A DNA stretch of 64,000 nucleotides from Roseateles hydrophilus. GTDB taxonomy: Bacteria > Pseudomonadota > Gammaproteobacteria > Burkholderiales > Burkholderiaceae_C. This document shows positions 10,631 through 19,968 of the stretch, piece by piece; the stretch's first letter is position 1; every line of letters starts with the position of its first letter. The notes under the pieces are model-generated. The model made no database searches. It saw only the letters and a list, made by a program, of their open reading frames with translations, and had not been told where the DNA came from. Position numbers and translations under genes: made by a program. The DNA lies in contig NZ_JAPPUY010000004.1 of the NCBI RefSeq assembly GCF_026712245.1, positions 558,001 through 622,000 on the forward strand, read 5' to 3'.

Positions 10631-12484
10631 ATGACTCCGCCATCGATGACACTACCCAGCCGGCCCCACATCTTCGGCCACCTGGCGGCCGCAGTGATTG
10701 CTCTCGCTGCGCTGGCCAACACAGCTTCTGCAGCGGAAGATTCCGAGCAAGCGGCAACTGGGCCGATTCGACTCGTCGATAGGGCGACTTCAGCGCCTCC
10801 TGCAGCACAGCCCAGCGAACTGATTCATCCGGAACCCCTCAAACCCGCGCCGCTCAGCGAGTTCGAGGCGTATGTCAGCGGCCTCGCCGGTACAAACGTC
10901 CGTCGTTTAGGCGTCGAATTGATGCTGCCCCAACGAAACGCTTCGCTGGTTGAATCAAATCGCCAGGTGCCACCAGACTACGTGGTCGGCTTTGGCGATG
11001 AGATTCAACTGACGACCTGGGGATCGGTGGACGCGGATCTGCGTCTCACCGTGGATCGCGCCGGTCGGATCGTGATCCCCCGCGTTGGCCCTGTGGTGGT
11101 AGCCGGAGTGCGGCACGGCGACCTGAATGAACTGCTGACGCGCCGTGTCGGCCAAGTGTTCAAGAACTTCCAACTCAGCGCAACGCTGGGTCGACTGCGC
11201 AGCATCCGTTTTTATGTGACCGGCTTTGTGGTCAAGCCTGGCGCGCATAGCGTCAGCAGTTTGGCAACAGTATTGACCGGCTTGGCACAATCCGGCGGCC
11301 CGTCAGCGGCAGGCAGTTTCCGCAACATCGAATTGCGGCGGAGTGGCCAGACGATCGCACGCTTCGACCTGTATGACTTGCTGGTGCGGGGCGACAAGAA
11401 GGGCGACATTCCGCTGCAAGGCGACGACGTGCTGCACGTCGGCCCCGTCGGGCCGCAGGTTGCACTGATCGGCAGCGTCAACAAGCCGGCTGTTGTGGAG
11501 CTCAAGCCGAACGACAGCGTCGATGACGCCATCAATTACGTGGGTGGCCTTTCAGTCGTTGCCGATGCGGCTCGCATCGCCATGGAACGACTGAGCGACC
11601 GCAATGACCGGCGCGTGACGGAGCTCACACTGCCCCGCGACGGCGGGCTGAAGGTCGTCAACGGCGACGTGCTGCGAGCCTTCAACAACGTCTCTGCCGT
11701 ATTGCCTCAGGCAAAGCAATTCAAGCGGGTCTTTGTGGAAGGCGAAGTGGCGCGACCAGGCGACTATGTCCTTCCTCCTACGAGCACGTTGATGGATGCC
11801 GTGCAGGCGGCGGGCGGGCTGACTTCGCAGGCTTATCTGTTCGGCACCGACCTCTCCCGCGACAGCGTTCGCCGCATACAGGAAGCGCAGTACGAGCGCG
11901 CGCTGCGCGACCTTGAGACTGAGTTCGCACGCAACGCCTCATCGAAGAAGGTCAGCAGCGCTGACGATGCACTTGTCAGCGGCCAGGGGCAGGCCAATAC
12001 GAGCCGGCTGATCGAACGTCTGCGCAACGTGAAACCTACGGGACGGATCGTGCTGGACCTGAAACCGACCTCGCGAGAACTCCCCACGCTCTCGGTTGAG
12101 GACGGTGACCGCATCTACGTTCCGGCGCAGCCCACCGCCGTCGGCGTGTTCGGCAGCGTCTTCAACGGCGGCAGCTATCTCTACAAGGCTGGCGCGTCCG
12201 TGGACGACATGCTGCGGCTCGCGGGCGGCCCCACGAAGGGCGCGGACAAGGGCAGCATCTTCGTGATCAGGGCCAACGGATCGGTGAGCAGTGCTCGCAG
12301 CAATAGCAGCGGCTGGCTGAGCACCGGTTCCAGCTTGTCCAGCCTGCAGGCGCTGCCCGGCGACACGGTGTTCGTGCCGGAAGAAATGAACAAGACCACC
12401 TTCATGCAAGAAGCTAAGGACTGGACACAGATCATCTATCAGTTCGGCTTGGGTGCTGCGGCGCTGAAGACCATCAAGAACTGA
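10631..12484 (+). CDS. polysaccharide export outer-membrane protein (Wza-like, SLBB domains)
   Basis: The protein should form or feed the outer-membrane channel that exports the polysaccharide. A signal peptide is visible (HLAAAVIALAALANTASA, cleavage near residue 35), without a lipobox cysteine. The polysaccharide-export domain begins with DYVVGFGDEIQLTTWG near residue 116, followed by SLBB-type beta domains with VFVEGEVARPGDYVL and VGVFGSVFNGGSY. At 617 residues it is much longer than Wza because of extra SLBB repeats. No strong ribosome site precedes the ATG at 10631, and the ATG at 10646 is an alternative start. Confidence 0.9.
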   Translation: MTPPSMTLPSRPHIFGHLAAAVIALAALANTASAAEDSEQAATGPIRLVDRATSAPPAAQPSELIHPEPLKPAPLSEFEAYVSGLAGTNVRRLGVELMLPQRNASLVESNRQVPPDYVVGFGDEIQLTTWGSVDADLRLTVDRAGRIVIPRVGPVVVAGVRHGDLNELLTRRVGQVFKNFQLSATLGRLRSIRFYVTGFVVKPGAHSVSSLATVLTGLAQSGGPSAAGSFRNIELRRSGQTIARFDLYDLLVRGDKKGDIPLQGDDVLHVGPVGPQVALIGSVNKPAVVELKPNDSVDDAINYVGGLSVVADAARIAMERLSDRNDRRVTELTLPRDGGLKVVNGDVLRAFNNVSAVLPQAKQFKRVFVEGEVARPGDYVLPPTSTLMDAVQAAGGLTSQAYLFGTDLSRDSVRRIQEAQYERALRDLETEFARNASSKKVSSADDALVSGQGQANTSRLIERLRNVKPTGRIVLDLKPTSRELPTLSVEDGDRIYVPAQPTAVGVFGSVFNGGSYLYKAGASVDDMLRLAGGPTKGADKGSIFVIRANGSVSSARSNSSGWLSTGSSLSSLQALPGDTVFVPEEMNKTTFMQEAKDWTQIIYQFGLGAAALKTIKN

Positions 12485-12491
12485 ACACGTT

Positions 12492-13610
12492 ATGGAGAAT
12501 TCTTTGAGCCACGCAGGCCAGAACCGGAACGCAGAGGGAAAGAATGGAATCTCGCTACCGACGATGCTGGCCATTTATGCCAAACGCTGGAAGCTGCTGA
12601 TCGCCGGATCGATCGCCGCCGGCATCGTCGGGTATGCAGGCTCTTACTTGATCCCACCGACCTTCACTTCTCGCACCCTGTTCCTCCCCCCACAGCAATC
12701 GCAGACGGGCGCAGCATCAGCTCTTGCCAACCTCGGAGCACTCTCCGGACTCTCCGCGGCAGGGTTGGGGGCCAAAAACACGGGTGATCAGTACGTAAGC
12801 CTGCTTCAAAGTGCAAACATTCAGGATCAACTGATCGACCAGTTCAAGCTCATGTCGGAATACGACACGGAGTTTCGGATGGTTGCTCGCAAGGAACTCA
12901 GCCAGAACGTCCGCATCACGCTCGGAAAGAAGGACGGTCTGATAAGCATCGAGGCTGACGCCAGCAGTCCCAAGTTGGCCGCGGACCTCGCCAATGCACA
13001 CATCGCAGAACTGCGTCGGCTGACCAGCCAGTTGGCTCTTACCGAGGCACAGCAGCGTCGGGTCTTCTTCGAGACGGAGTTGAAGCGCACGCGTGACCGT
13101 CTCGCGGAAGCACAACTGGCGTTGCAAGAGAGTGGATTCAATCCTGGCGCACTGAAGGCGGAGCCCAAGGCTGCAGCCGAAAGCTACGCCCGGCTTCGGG
13201 CCGAAGTCACGGCCGCGGAGATTCGGCTGCACTCTGCTCGCCGCATGCTTGCCGACAATGCACCGGAGGTTCAGCAGCAAGCAGCAATACTGGGCGCGTT
13301 GCGGGCACAACTGAGTAAGCTCGAAGCCAGCGCGCATGGTGAACCGACCGACGGCGGCTATGTCAAGCGCTATCGCGACTTCAAGTATCAAGAGACGTTG
13401 TTCGAGCTGTTCTCGCGCCAATACGAGTCCGCCCGGCTGGATGAAAGCCGGGAGGGCGGACTGATCCAGGTCGTGGACACTGCAACCCCGCCGGAGCGCA
13501 AGAGCAAGCCCAGGCGCGCCGTTTTTGCCGTCGGCGCCATGGCCATCGGTTTTGCTGGATTGACGTTTTGGATTCTGAGCGGCGTATTGCGCGACCGCCG
13601 AACAAGCTGA
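12492..13610 (+). CDS. chain-length determinant / polysaccharide co-polymerase (Wzz-like)
   Basis: This 372-residue inner-membrane protein probably controls polymer length and connects polymerisation to export. It has a transmembrane helix near residues 34-54, a periplasmic region with long coiled-coil helices (about 150-300), the PPERKSKPRR motif just before the second membrane helix, and a second helix near 342-362. There is no C-terminal tyrosine kinase domain, so it is the kinase-free type. It begins seven bases after the export gene. Confidence 0.9.
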   Translation: MENSLSHAGQNRNAEGKNGISLPTMLAIYAKRWKLLIAGSIAAGIVGYAGSYLIPPTFTSRTLFLPPQQSQTGAASALANLGALSGLSAAGLGAKNTGDQYVSLLQSANIQDQLIDQFKLMSEYDTEFRMVARKELSQNVRITLGKKDGLISIEADASSPKLAADLANAHIAELRRLTSQLALTEAQQRRVFFETELKRTRDRLAEAQLALQESGFNPGALKAEPKAAAESYARLRAEVTAAEIRLHSARRMLADNAPEVQQQAAILGALRAQLSKLEASAHGEPTDGGYVKRYRDFKYQETLFELFSRQYESARLDESREGGLIQVVDTATPPERKSKPRRAVFAVGAMAIGFAGLTFWILSGVLRDRRTS

Positions 13611-13757
13611 AGAGGTTCAACAAGTGTGTCTGGCGAGCTTGCTGACGTTGCTGCAGCGAGGCCCCAAGGTTGCAGTGTCTCTTTCGCGTATGAACGCCTC
13701 CTCAGCCTTCGATTCGCGAGATGTTTGTGAGCCTCGGTACTGGTCGAGCGCCGCCAT

Positions 13758-14828
13758 ATGAAAAACGCCATTAGTCCGAAGCTGGCCGCCGCCGCCGACC
13801 TTGGCGCGCTGATCATGTCAGGCCTCTACACCGTGTTCTATCTGAGCTACGTGGCCCGGCACTTGGTCGAGGGGCGCGCCAACTCTCTGGCCGAGCTTTA
13901 CGACCGGGACGCCGCGTTCAATTCTGCGGCGCTCGCGCTGCTCGTCTCCTTGGTCGTTTTTGTGCACCTGGCGCGCGCCTGCACCAGGATCCGCACCCCT
14001 ATCACCCCCTCGACCGAAATCGACCCAGGTCAGGCTGGGCTTGCAGCGCTCGCTGTCTTGGCACTTTCCACGATCTATGTGTCGAGCCCATCCACCTCCT
14101 ATGAAGGGCTGCACCAGCACATTGGCGAGAGCAGCCTGGGGAAGCTGCTCTATGTGCCGTACATCTACTACTCCTATCTGCTTGCGAGAGGCATAGAAAG
14201 GAAGCCGTCGTTGCAGCAGGCGACGACCGAGTTCATCGTACTGTCGCTTGGATTCACGCTATTGGTACCGATGCGCAGCCCCATGCTGACCCATGCGCTT
14301 GTGCTGCTCATCATCTACCGACCACCTGCCAGGAAGTTCCTTATTGCCACCGTGCTTATCGCCGTTGCCTTCCTTGCGATCGCGATAGGGCGTGGTGCGA
14401 CAGGCGCTATCGATCAAGACCAGCTCATTGACGCAGTTGGGATGCTGATCTTCGGCCCGTCGCTGCAGATCGACCTCTATGAGATCGCCAAGGCGGATGG
14501 CTATGGCACGGCCAAAGACCTCTACGAATTCCTGGCGACACGCTACGAGGAATATTTCGACGAGGGGGGTGGCTTTGGGAGTTTCATCACGCTCGAAGTC
14601 GAGCAGTACCTGCCAGGCAATGGTCTGGCACCAATCGTCATCGCGCTCGTCCCGTTGGTTCTGCGGGGTATCGGGCGGCTGACGCCGGTCACAAACGCGC
14701 TGGTGGTCGTCGCAGGTATCCAGGCCCTCACCATCTTGAGAAACCCGATCTCTTCTTGGCTCAATGGTTACATCGTCTCCCTGCTCTTCTATGCAATCTT
14801 CCAGAAAAAGAGCCAACCTGATCATTGA
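13758..14828 (+). CDS. putative polysaccharide polymerase (Wzy-like membrane protein)
   Basis: The 356-residue protein has about ten hydrophobic segments and hydrophilic loops but no sequence motif I can assign with certainty. Its place after the exporter and co-polymerase, with a large loop around residues 220-295, fits a Wzy-type polymerase that joins repeat units at the periplasmic face. The ATG at 13758 is the first start after an in-frame stop at 13728, and no clear ribosome site precedes it. Base composition is less GC-rich than the fab region. The 147 bases before it show no gene. Confidence 0.6.
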   Translation: MKNAISPKLAAAADLGALIMSGLYTVFYLSYVARHLVEGRANSLAELYDRDAAFNSAALALLVSLVVFVHLARACTRIRTPITPSTEIDPGQAGLAALAVLALSTIYVSSPSTSYEGLHQHIGESSLGKLLYVPYIYYSYLLARGIERKPSLQQATTEFIVLSLGFTLLVPMRSPMLTHALVLLIIYRPPARKFLIATVLIAVAFLAIAIGRGATGAIDQDQLIDAVGMLIFGPSLQIDLYEIAKADGYGTAKDLYEFLATRYEEYFDEGGGFGSFITLEVEQYLPGNGLAPIVIALVPLVLRGIGRLTPVTNALVVVAGIQALTILRNPISSWLNGYIVSLLFYAIFQKKSQPDH

Positions 14829-15867
14829 CGGAATCATCTTTGGCTTGCAGCAGGCTGGCGGCATCTCGCGCGTCTGGAGTACGCTGATTCCCGAATTTCT
14901 GGCCCAGGGCGTCGAGTTCAGGTACGTCGAACCACTTGTCGCAGACGAGAACATTTACCGAGCTTCTTTGGACCTTCCGGCCGCGCAGAAGGAGTCGCTG
15001 CACAAGTTCAGCAAGTTCACTCATCAGACGTTGATTGACGAGGCGGGGATCTACGTCCCCACCTACTACCGCCCCGCGTCCAAGAAGCAGCGCAGTATCC
15101 AGGTGTGTCACGACACCATCCGCGAAGAGTCGATCAGCAAGCTTTTGCTGCCCCCCCTGAAGGCACGGCGCAGGTATCTCTATGACCGCGCTGAGCGGAT
15201 CATCTGTGTGTCCAACGCCACCCGCGAGGATCTGCTGGGACACTACGGGGAGCCCATCTACCGGAAGGCCGTCGTGATCCCGAATCCCCTGGATTCGACC
15301 AAGATGGCCAGCATGGCGGCGGTAGGCACGGAAGCCCCCTTCAAGGACATGCCCGGTGAGCCGCCCATTGCGCTGTACATCGGCAAACGGGACGGTGCGA
15401 AGAATTTTTCGGAATGCCTTACATTGCTGTCCCAGACCGTTGCGTCCGGCCTGTGTCTCGCAGTCGTCGGCACGCCGTTCAGCGAAGACGAAGAACGCGT
15501 TCTGGCCCCCTACCGCACCCGCGTCTTCAACCTGGGACGGCTTTCGGACAACGAGCTCGCCAAAGCGATGGCAGCTGCAAGTTTTCTCTTTCTACCTTCC
15601 AAGAAAGAGGGCTTTGGCTTCCCCACGGTTGAGGCACTGTCGCTGGGCACGCCCGTCGTATGCACCGACACGCCTATCAATCGTGAAGTTGCGCTTGAGC
15701 TCGCGAACTTCTATCCGACAGGTTCAGCCGAAGCCCTTCTCGCCGCTGTCAACACGGCACTAGGCAGGGGCCGACTGAGCAGCGATGAATCACGGCGCAT
15801 CCGCGACGCCTACGACCCAAGACGGATTGCAACCCGCTACCTGGCCTGCTTCAATGAACTTGCGTAG
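14791..15867 (+). CDS. glycosyltransferase, GT4-type
   Basis: This 358-residue GT-B enzyme should transfer one sugar from a nucleotide donor onto the lipid-linked repeat. The GT4 signature EGFGFPTVE is followed by ALSLGTPVVCTDTP. A phosphate-binding segment IALYIGKRDGAKN opens the C-terminal domain. The ATG at 14791 gives a natural start (MQSSRKRANLIIDG), so the gene overlaps the polymerase end by 38 bases. An in-frame ATG at 14764 would add nine residues. Donor and linkage are not predictable. Confidence 0.85.
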   Translation: MQSSRKRANLIIDGIIFGLQQAGGISRVWSTLIPEFLAQGVEFRYVEPLVADENIYRASLDLPAAQKESLHKFSKFTHQTLIDEAGIYVPTYYRPASKKQRSIQVCHDTIREESISKLLLPPLKARRRYLYDRAERIICVSNATREDLLGHYGEPIYRKAVVIPNPLDSTKMASMAAVGTEAPFKDMPGEPPIALYIGKRDGAKNFSECLTLLSQTVASGLCLAVVGTPFSEDEERVLAPYRTRVFNLGRLSDNELAKAMAAASFLFLPSKKEGFGFPTVEALSLGTPVVCTDTPINREVALELANFYPTGSAEALLAAVNTALGRGRLSSDESRRIRDAYDPRRIATRYLACFNELA

Positions 15868-17026
15868 TCTGCTGCGCATCGGCACCCAGATCGCTGCGGC
15901 TGCATCAGCAGCCGTATTGCCTTTTGCCGTGATCGCAATCTTTGGCCAAGACGGATTCAGGCACTTCTCTTCCGCCTACACCATCTACACCCTTGCGCTC
16001 TTTCTGGGCACCTTGGGCCTCGACTTGGCCATGGCTAGGCTGGACATTTCGCTCTGGCGGGCCTGCACCTTTCTCGCAGTGACAGTTGGAAGTGTCGGCG
16101 CCCTTCTTTCACTTGGCTCTAGCAATCCCATCAGCACGCAGGTCAGACTGTGCGTCATCGCGACGGCCCTTACAGGTGCATGGGGGTCCTACCTGACCAA
16201 TCGCATCTACTTTCGCCAAACTGCCGCCGGTATCAAGGCAATTGCCTGGATCCGGATCGCCACAGCGTTGGTAGGTGTGAGCGCACTGGTCACCCTCGCC
16301 AATCCGCTGGACGGCATCTACGTCGTCTTGGCACAAAACATCGTCATCGCTTCGACTGCGCTCATCTACGCCAGGGGCACTACGCCTGCGACGCAGATTT
16401 CGACGTCAATGTCCAAGCTGCCGGCCCACGCGGTTACGGCGTTGGCCTCATTCTTCACGTTCTCCTTTGCCGGACTCTTACAGGCCTACGAACGCTATAT
16501 CGCAGCCGCGATTGACCATCCTTTTGTTGGCACTTACCTAGTCTTCTCTACCTACCTCTCTGCATTGACCTATCTAGGCACAGGGGTCGAGCGGTCCGAA
16601 TACACCAAGCCACAAACGACGCGAAGAATCTTGAAATCCTTCGGCCGACTCGGCCTGCTCGCGTTCTCGATCGGATTACTCACACTGCTCATCATCTACA
16701 TGCGCGCGCAACCATACATGGATCTGGGTTTTCTCGCAGTCCTGGCCTACATCACGTTGGCCACAACCGTTCACATCGCAAGCTATTTCTCGGCCGCGCC
16801 ATTCGTGTTCATTTCCTTCTCGGAAGCTGACATCAAACGGCTGGCCTTGACCAACGTCTGCGTTGCGGCCATGCCTTTGGGCATCGTCACCGCCATCTCC
16901 GTCACCGGCTTGCTCGGCAGCGAGAGCGCGATCCTAGTACTGGCATTGACGATACCGACGGCGGTTTGGATGAGCTCGCTCATCCGAATGCGATTCGCAA
17001 TCCACAAGATCAAAACGACGACATGA
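15854..17026 (+). CDS. polysaccharide flippase-like membrane protein
   Basis: The 390-residue protein has about twelve hydrophobic segments and begins MNLRSLLRIGTQIAAAASAAVL, resembling the Wzx/MATE-type transporters that flip lipid-linked repeats. The ATG at 15854 overlaps the previous gene by 14 bases. An upstream ATG at 15785 would place 23 unlikely hydrophilic residues ahead of the first membrane helix. Its stop overlaps the next start by four bases (ATGA). A second flippase lies at 29277-30473. Sequence match is only general. Confidence 0.65.
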   Translation: MNLRSLLRIGTQIAAAASAAVLPFAVIAIFGQDGFRHFSSAYTIYTLALFLGTLGLDLAMARLDISLWRACTFLAVTVGSVGALLSLGSSNPISTQVRLCVIATALTGAWGSYLTNRIYFRQTAAGIKAIAWIRIATALVGVSALVTLANPLDGIYVVLAQNIVIASTALIYARGTTPATQISTSMSKLPAHAVTALASFFTFSFAGLLQAYERYIAAAIDHPFVGTYLVFSTYLSALTYLGTGVERSEYTKPQTTRRILKSFGRLGLLAFSIGLLTLLIIYMRAQPYMDLGFLAVLAYITLATTVHIASYFSAAPFVFISFSEADIKRLALTNVCVAAMPLGIVTAISVTGLLGSESAILVLALTIPTAVWMSSLIRMRFAIHKIKTTT

Positions 17027-17865
17027 TCACGATAGCTATTCGCACGTTTAACGAAGAAGCAAATATCACTCAATGCCTTCGCGCAGCGTGTCAGTCCTTT
17101 GACGACGTAGTGGTCATCGACCAAGAATCGAAGGACCGCACTCTCGAGTTGTGCAAGGAATTTCCTGTCAGGGTGCTAAGTATCCAAAAGTTTCACTCGG
17201 AAAGCGAGCAACTGCAGTGGATCGCGCAGCACGCACCCACGCCAAATGGATGGATCTATTTCTGTGATGCGGATGAAATCATTCCGCCCGATCTCGGCGC
17301 CGAGATTAAGGCAGCCATCGTGGCAGCGGAATCCGACGTCGTCGCGTTTGCGCTGCGCTACAAGAACTATTTCTGCGGGCGATGGATCAAGCACTGCGGG
17401 ATCTACCCCGTCTGGGTTACACGGCTTTTTAAGGTTGGTCACGTGCATTGGGAGCGTGTGACCAACACTCGCGCCATCGTTAAAGGCAGGACTGAGTACC
17501 TCGACGGGCATTTTGAGCACTACAGCTTTCGCAAAGGCATCGAGAACTGGGTCGCGAAACACAATCTGTACTCCACCGGCGAGGCGATCGAGGAGGCGAA
17601 AGCCTCGATCAACATGAGTGGATTAGCGCTTGTTCGCGACAGTGTGAGACGGCTTCGTCTGCGTCACGATCGGCGGCAGGCTCTGAAACAGCTCGCCACG
17701 CTTGCTCCGTTTCGCCCGATGCTCAGGTTCATATATATGTATGTGCTGAAGCGGGGATTTCTCGACGGGCTCGCAGGGTTTCACTACTGCATGCTGCTCG
17801 CGTTCTACGAGTACATGATCACACTTAAGCGTAGAGAGATTTCTTCGCCGCCGTTTGGGCGTTGA
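17023..17865 (+). CDS. glycosyltransferase family 2
   Basis: This 280-residue enzyme resembles the WaaE/KdtX-like GT2 group that adds glucose or similar sugars to surface glycans. It opens with MITIAIRTFNEEANI, has VVIDQESKDRT, and the metal-binding FCDADE motif near residue 80. It ends with a hydrophobic C-terminal segment. The ATG at 17023 overlaps the previous stop, which fixes the start over the ATG at 16966. Confidence 0.88.
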   Translation: MITIAIRTFNEEANITQCLRAACQSFDDVVVIDQESKDRTLELCKEFPVRVLSIQKFHSESEQLQWIAQHAPTPNGWIYFCDADEIIPPDLGAEIKAAIVAAESDVVAFALRYKNYFCGRWIKHCGIYPVWVTRLFKVGHVHWERVTNTRAIVKGRTEYLDGHFEHYSFRKGIENWVAKHNLYSTGEAIEEAKASINMSGLALVRDSVRRLRLRHDRRQALKQLATLAPFRPMLRFIYMYVLKRGFLDGLAGFHYCMLLAFYEYMITLKRREISSPPFGR

Positions 17866-17869
17866 CCGC

Positions 17870-19234
17870 ATGCAACTTGCTACTCGGTTCGCGAGATCAC
17901 CGGCGGCGCGGATTTCGGTGCTATTCCTTTTGCTGAACGCGCCGATCACATGGGCCACCCTCGACTGGGGCTTGTCTAGACCCTTGTTGAATCTCGACTA
18001 CCTGCTGCCGATTTTTCTGGCCATATTCTCCGCAGTTGGCGCTTTGCTTCTATTCCTAGGGCTGTATCTCATCGATGTCGTCTCGTCGCTATCGATCGCA
18101 TATCACTTCGACAGCCCCTCGAATTTCATCCGCTCGGCAAACGCCACGCCCGCAATCGTCAAGACGCTCACAACGGAACCGCGCCTCCTGTTTCTGACAG
18201 TGCCACCTGTGTTCTGGCTGCTGATCTTGAAGTGGCAACCCTCGATCAAAGCCTCTCTGCGCAACGCGCTGCGCGAAATCGTCCCGATGGCGGCGATTGT
18301 GGTTCTGCTTGTCATCGCAGACGTCAATGTCGGCGCCTCGATGCTAGACACTAACGACCAAACCAAGACGGGACCGAACATTGCCGGCAGCCCGTTGGCG
18401 TCGCAATCCAAGCGAGCCCTCACCTATGGATCGTCGCCTGCGCCCACGCCCACGCACGCCACAATCTTCGATGCTGATCGCGCGGCATTGTTCGCGCGCG
18501 ATGGGGCGGTGATGCTGGTCGCCGTAGAGTCCATGGGGCTGCCGCTCTCCCCGCAAGCCCGGCAATGGCTTGACGCGATGGCCCGCTCAGCCCCACCCAA
18601 CCAAGTAACGCAGCGACAGGTAGACTTCAAAGGATCCACCGTGGCGGCAGAGCTTCGCCATCTCTGCGCCACGGTCAGCTCAGTGCCGGACGACGTGGCG
18701 CCGGATCAATGCCTGCCTATGCTGGCTCGAGCCGCTCATCGACGCTCCTTTGCCGTCCATGGCAATTCGGGCAACACGTTCAATCGCAGCCAGTGGTGGC
18801 CTCGGCTGGGATTCGACCAGGTGTTCTTCAGAGAGAACCTGATCCCCAGGCATGCGGAGCTCTGCGACTTTGCTTATAAGGCCGTGTGCGATCGTGCCTT
18901 GATCGATTTCATGTTTCGTGAGCTCAAGTCCAATGACTTCGCATATGGCCTCACGGTATCGACACACCTGCCGATTCCAAGGCTGGATACAGACGCCACA
19001 GAAGATTTTTGCAATGGGATCCGCGTCAAGTCGACGCCGTGCCGGATCATCTGGCAGCACGGCCAGGTGCTCGCATACATTGCAGCAAAGGTCAGAGACT
19101 CTCGTGCGCCAATGGTTGCCTATGTCGTAGGCGACCATGCCCCCCCATTTCTGTCAACTGCAAACAGAGCAGCCTTCTCAGCCAAGCAGACCATCGGCTG
19201 GAAGATTGAGAACACGTCAGGCACGACCCCATGA
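17870..19234 (+). CDS. sulfatase-fold membrane protein, possible phosphoglycerol/phosphoethanolamine-type transferase
   Basis: The N-terminal part has four hydrophobic segments (to about residue 155), followed by a periplasmic domain of the alkaline phosphatase superfamily. LVAVESMGLP holds the first metal ligand, T257 in GSTVAAELR is the likely nucleophile, LGFDQVFF is a family marker, and VVGDHAPPF carries the second metal cluster. Related enzymes (LtaS, EptA, OpgB) transfer phosphoglycerol or phosphoethanolamine, so decoration of the polysaccharide is a fair inference. A TTG at 17855 is an alternative start. The stop overlaps the next gene by four bases. Confidence 0.75.
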   Translation: MQLATRFARSPAARISVLFLLLNAPITWATLDWGLSRPLLNLDYLLPIFLAIFSAVGALLLFLGLYLIDVVSSLSIAYHFDSPSNFIRSANATPAIVKTLTTEPRLLFLTVPPVFWLLILKWQPSIKASLRNALREIVPMAAIVVLLVIADVNVGASMLDTNDQTKTGPNIAGSPLASQSKRALTYGSSPAPTPTHATIFDADRAALFARDGAVMLVAVESMGLPLSPQARQWLDAMARSAPPNQVTQRQVDFKGSTVAAELRHLCATVSSVPDDVAPDQCLPMLARAAHRRSFAVHGNSGNTFNRSQWWPRLGFDQVFFRENLIPRHAELCDFAYKAVCDRALIDFMFRELKSNDFAYGLTVSTHLPIPRLDTDATEDFCNGIRVKSTPCRIIWQHGQVLAYIAAKVRDSRAPMVAYVVGDHAPPFLSTANRAAFSAKQTIGWKIENTSGTTP

Positions 19235-19968
19235 AAATCAGCGTCATCACCGTCTGCTTCAACAGCGCCAAGACGATCAAGGACACCCTTGACTCTGTCC
19301 GCGATCAAACGCACCCAGATGTGGAACACATCGTGATCGACGGCAACTCGCGTGACGCGACGAAGTCCTTGATCGAGCAACACGGCTCGCACGTTGCCAT
19401 CTTCAAGTCCGAGCCCGACAAAGGCATCTATGACGCCATGAACAAGGGCTTGGCGCTCGCGACGGGCGACATTGTTGGGTGTCTGAATGCGGACGACATG
19501 TTGGCATCGAAGGCGACCCTTGCCCATATCGCGGCGGCGATGGAGACTCAGTTCGATATGATCTACGGTGATCTGGTCTATGTTGACGCCGAAAGGACTG
19601 ACAAAGTCGTCAGGCATTGGGATAGCGGCGAATTTTCGACATCTCGTTTGCGCCATGGCTGGATGCCGCCACACCCCACTTTCTATGTGCGCCGCAACCT
19701 GATTCAAGGCGAGAAGTATGATCTGCGATACCGCATTGCGGCAGATTACGACTTCATGCTGCGCTGTCTGAAAAAATCACCTACCCGTGTGCAATACCTC
19801 CCAGAAGTGTTGGTGCACATGCGCAATGGGGGGGCTAGCAATCGATCGCTTCAAGCAATGTTGCGCAAATCGCAAGAAGATCTGGATGTCATTCGGAGAA
19901 ACTCAGCGGGCGGGGTCTTAACTCTCGCCGCAAAGAATCTTCGGAAAATCCCGCAATTCTTCAAGTGA
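19231..19968 (+). CDS. glycosyltransferase family 2 (WcaA/colanic-acid type)
   Basis: This 245-residue GT-A enzyme opens with MKISVITVCFNSAKTI, has HIVIDGNSRDAT, the SEPDKGIYDAMNKG motif typical of this subgroup, and the metal-binding LNADD motif near residue 88. HPTFYVRR lies in the acceptor half. It is the last plus-strand gene of the locus and its end overlaps the convergent dehydratase gene by eight bases. Confidence 0.88.
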   Translation: MKISVITVCFNSAKTIKDTLDSVRDQTHPDVEHIVIDGNSRDATKSLIEQHGSHVAIFKSEPDKGIYDAMNKGLALATGDIVGCLNADDMLASKATLAHIAAAMETQFDMIYGDLVYVDAERTDKVVRHWDSGEFSTSRLRHGWMPPHPTFYVRRNLIQGEKYDLRYRIAADYDFMLRCLKKSPTRVQYLPEVLVHMRNGGASNRSLQAMLRKSQEDLDVIRRNSAGGVLTLAAKNLRKIPQFFK

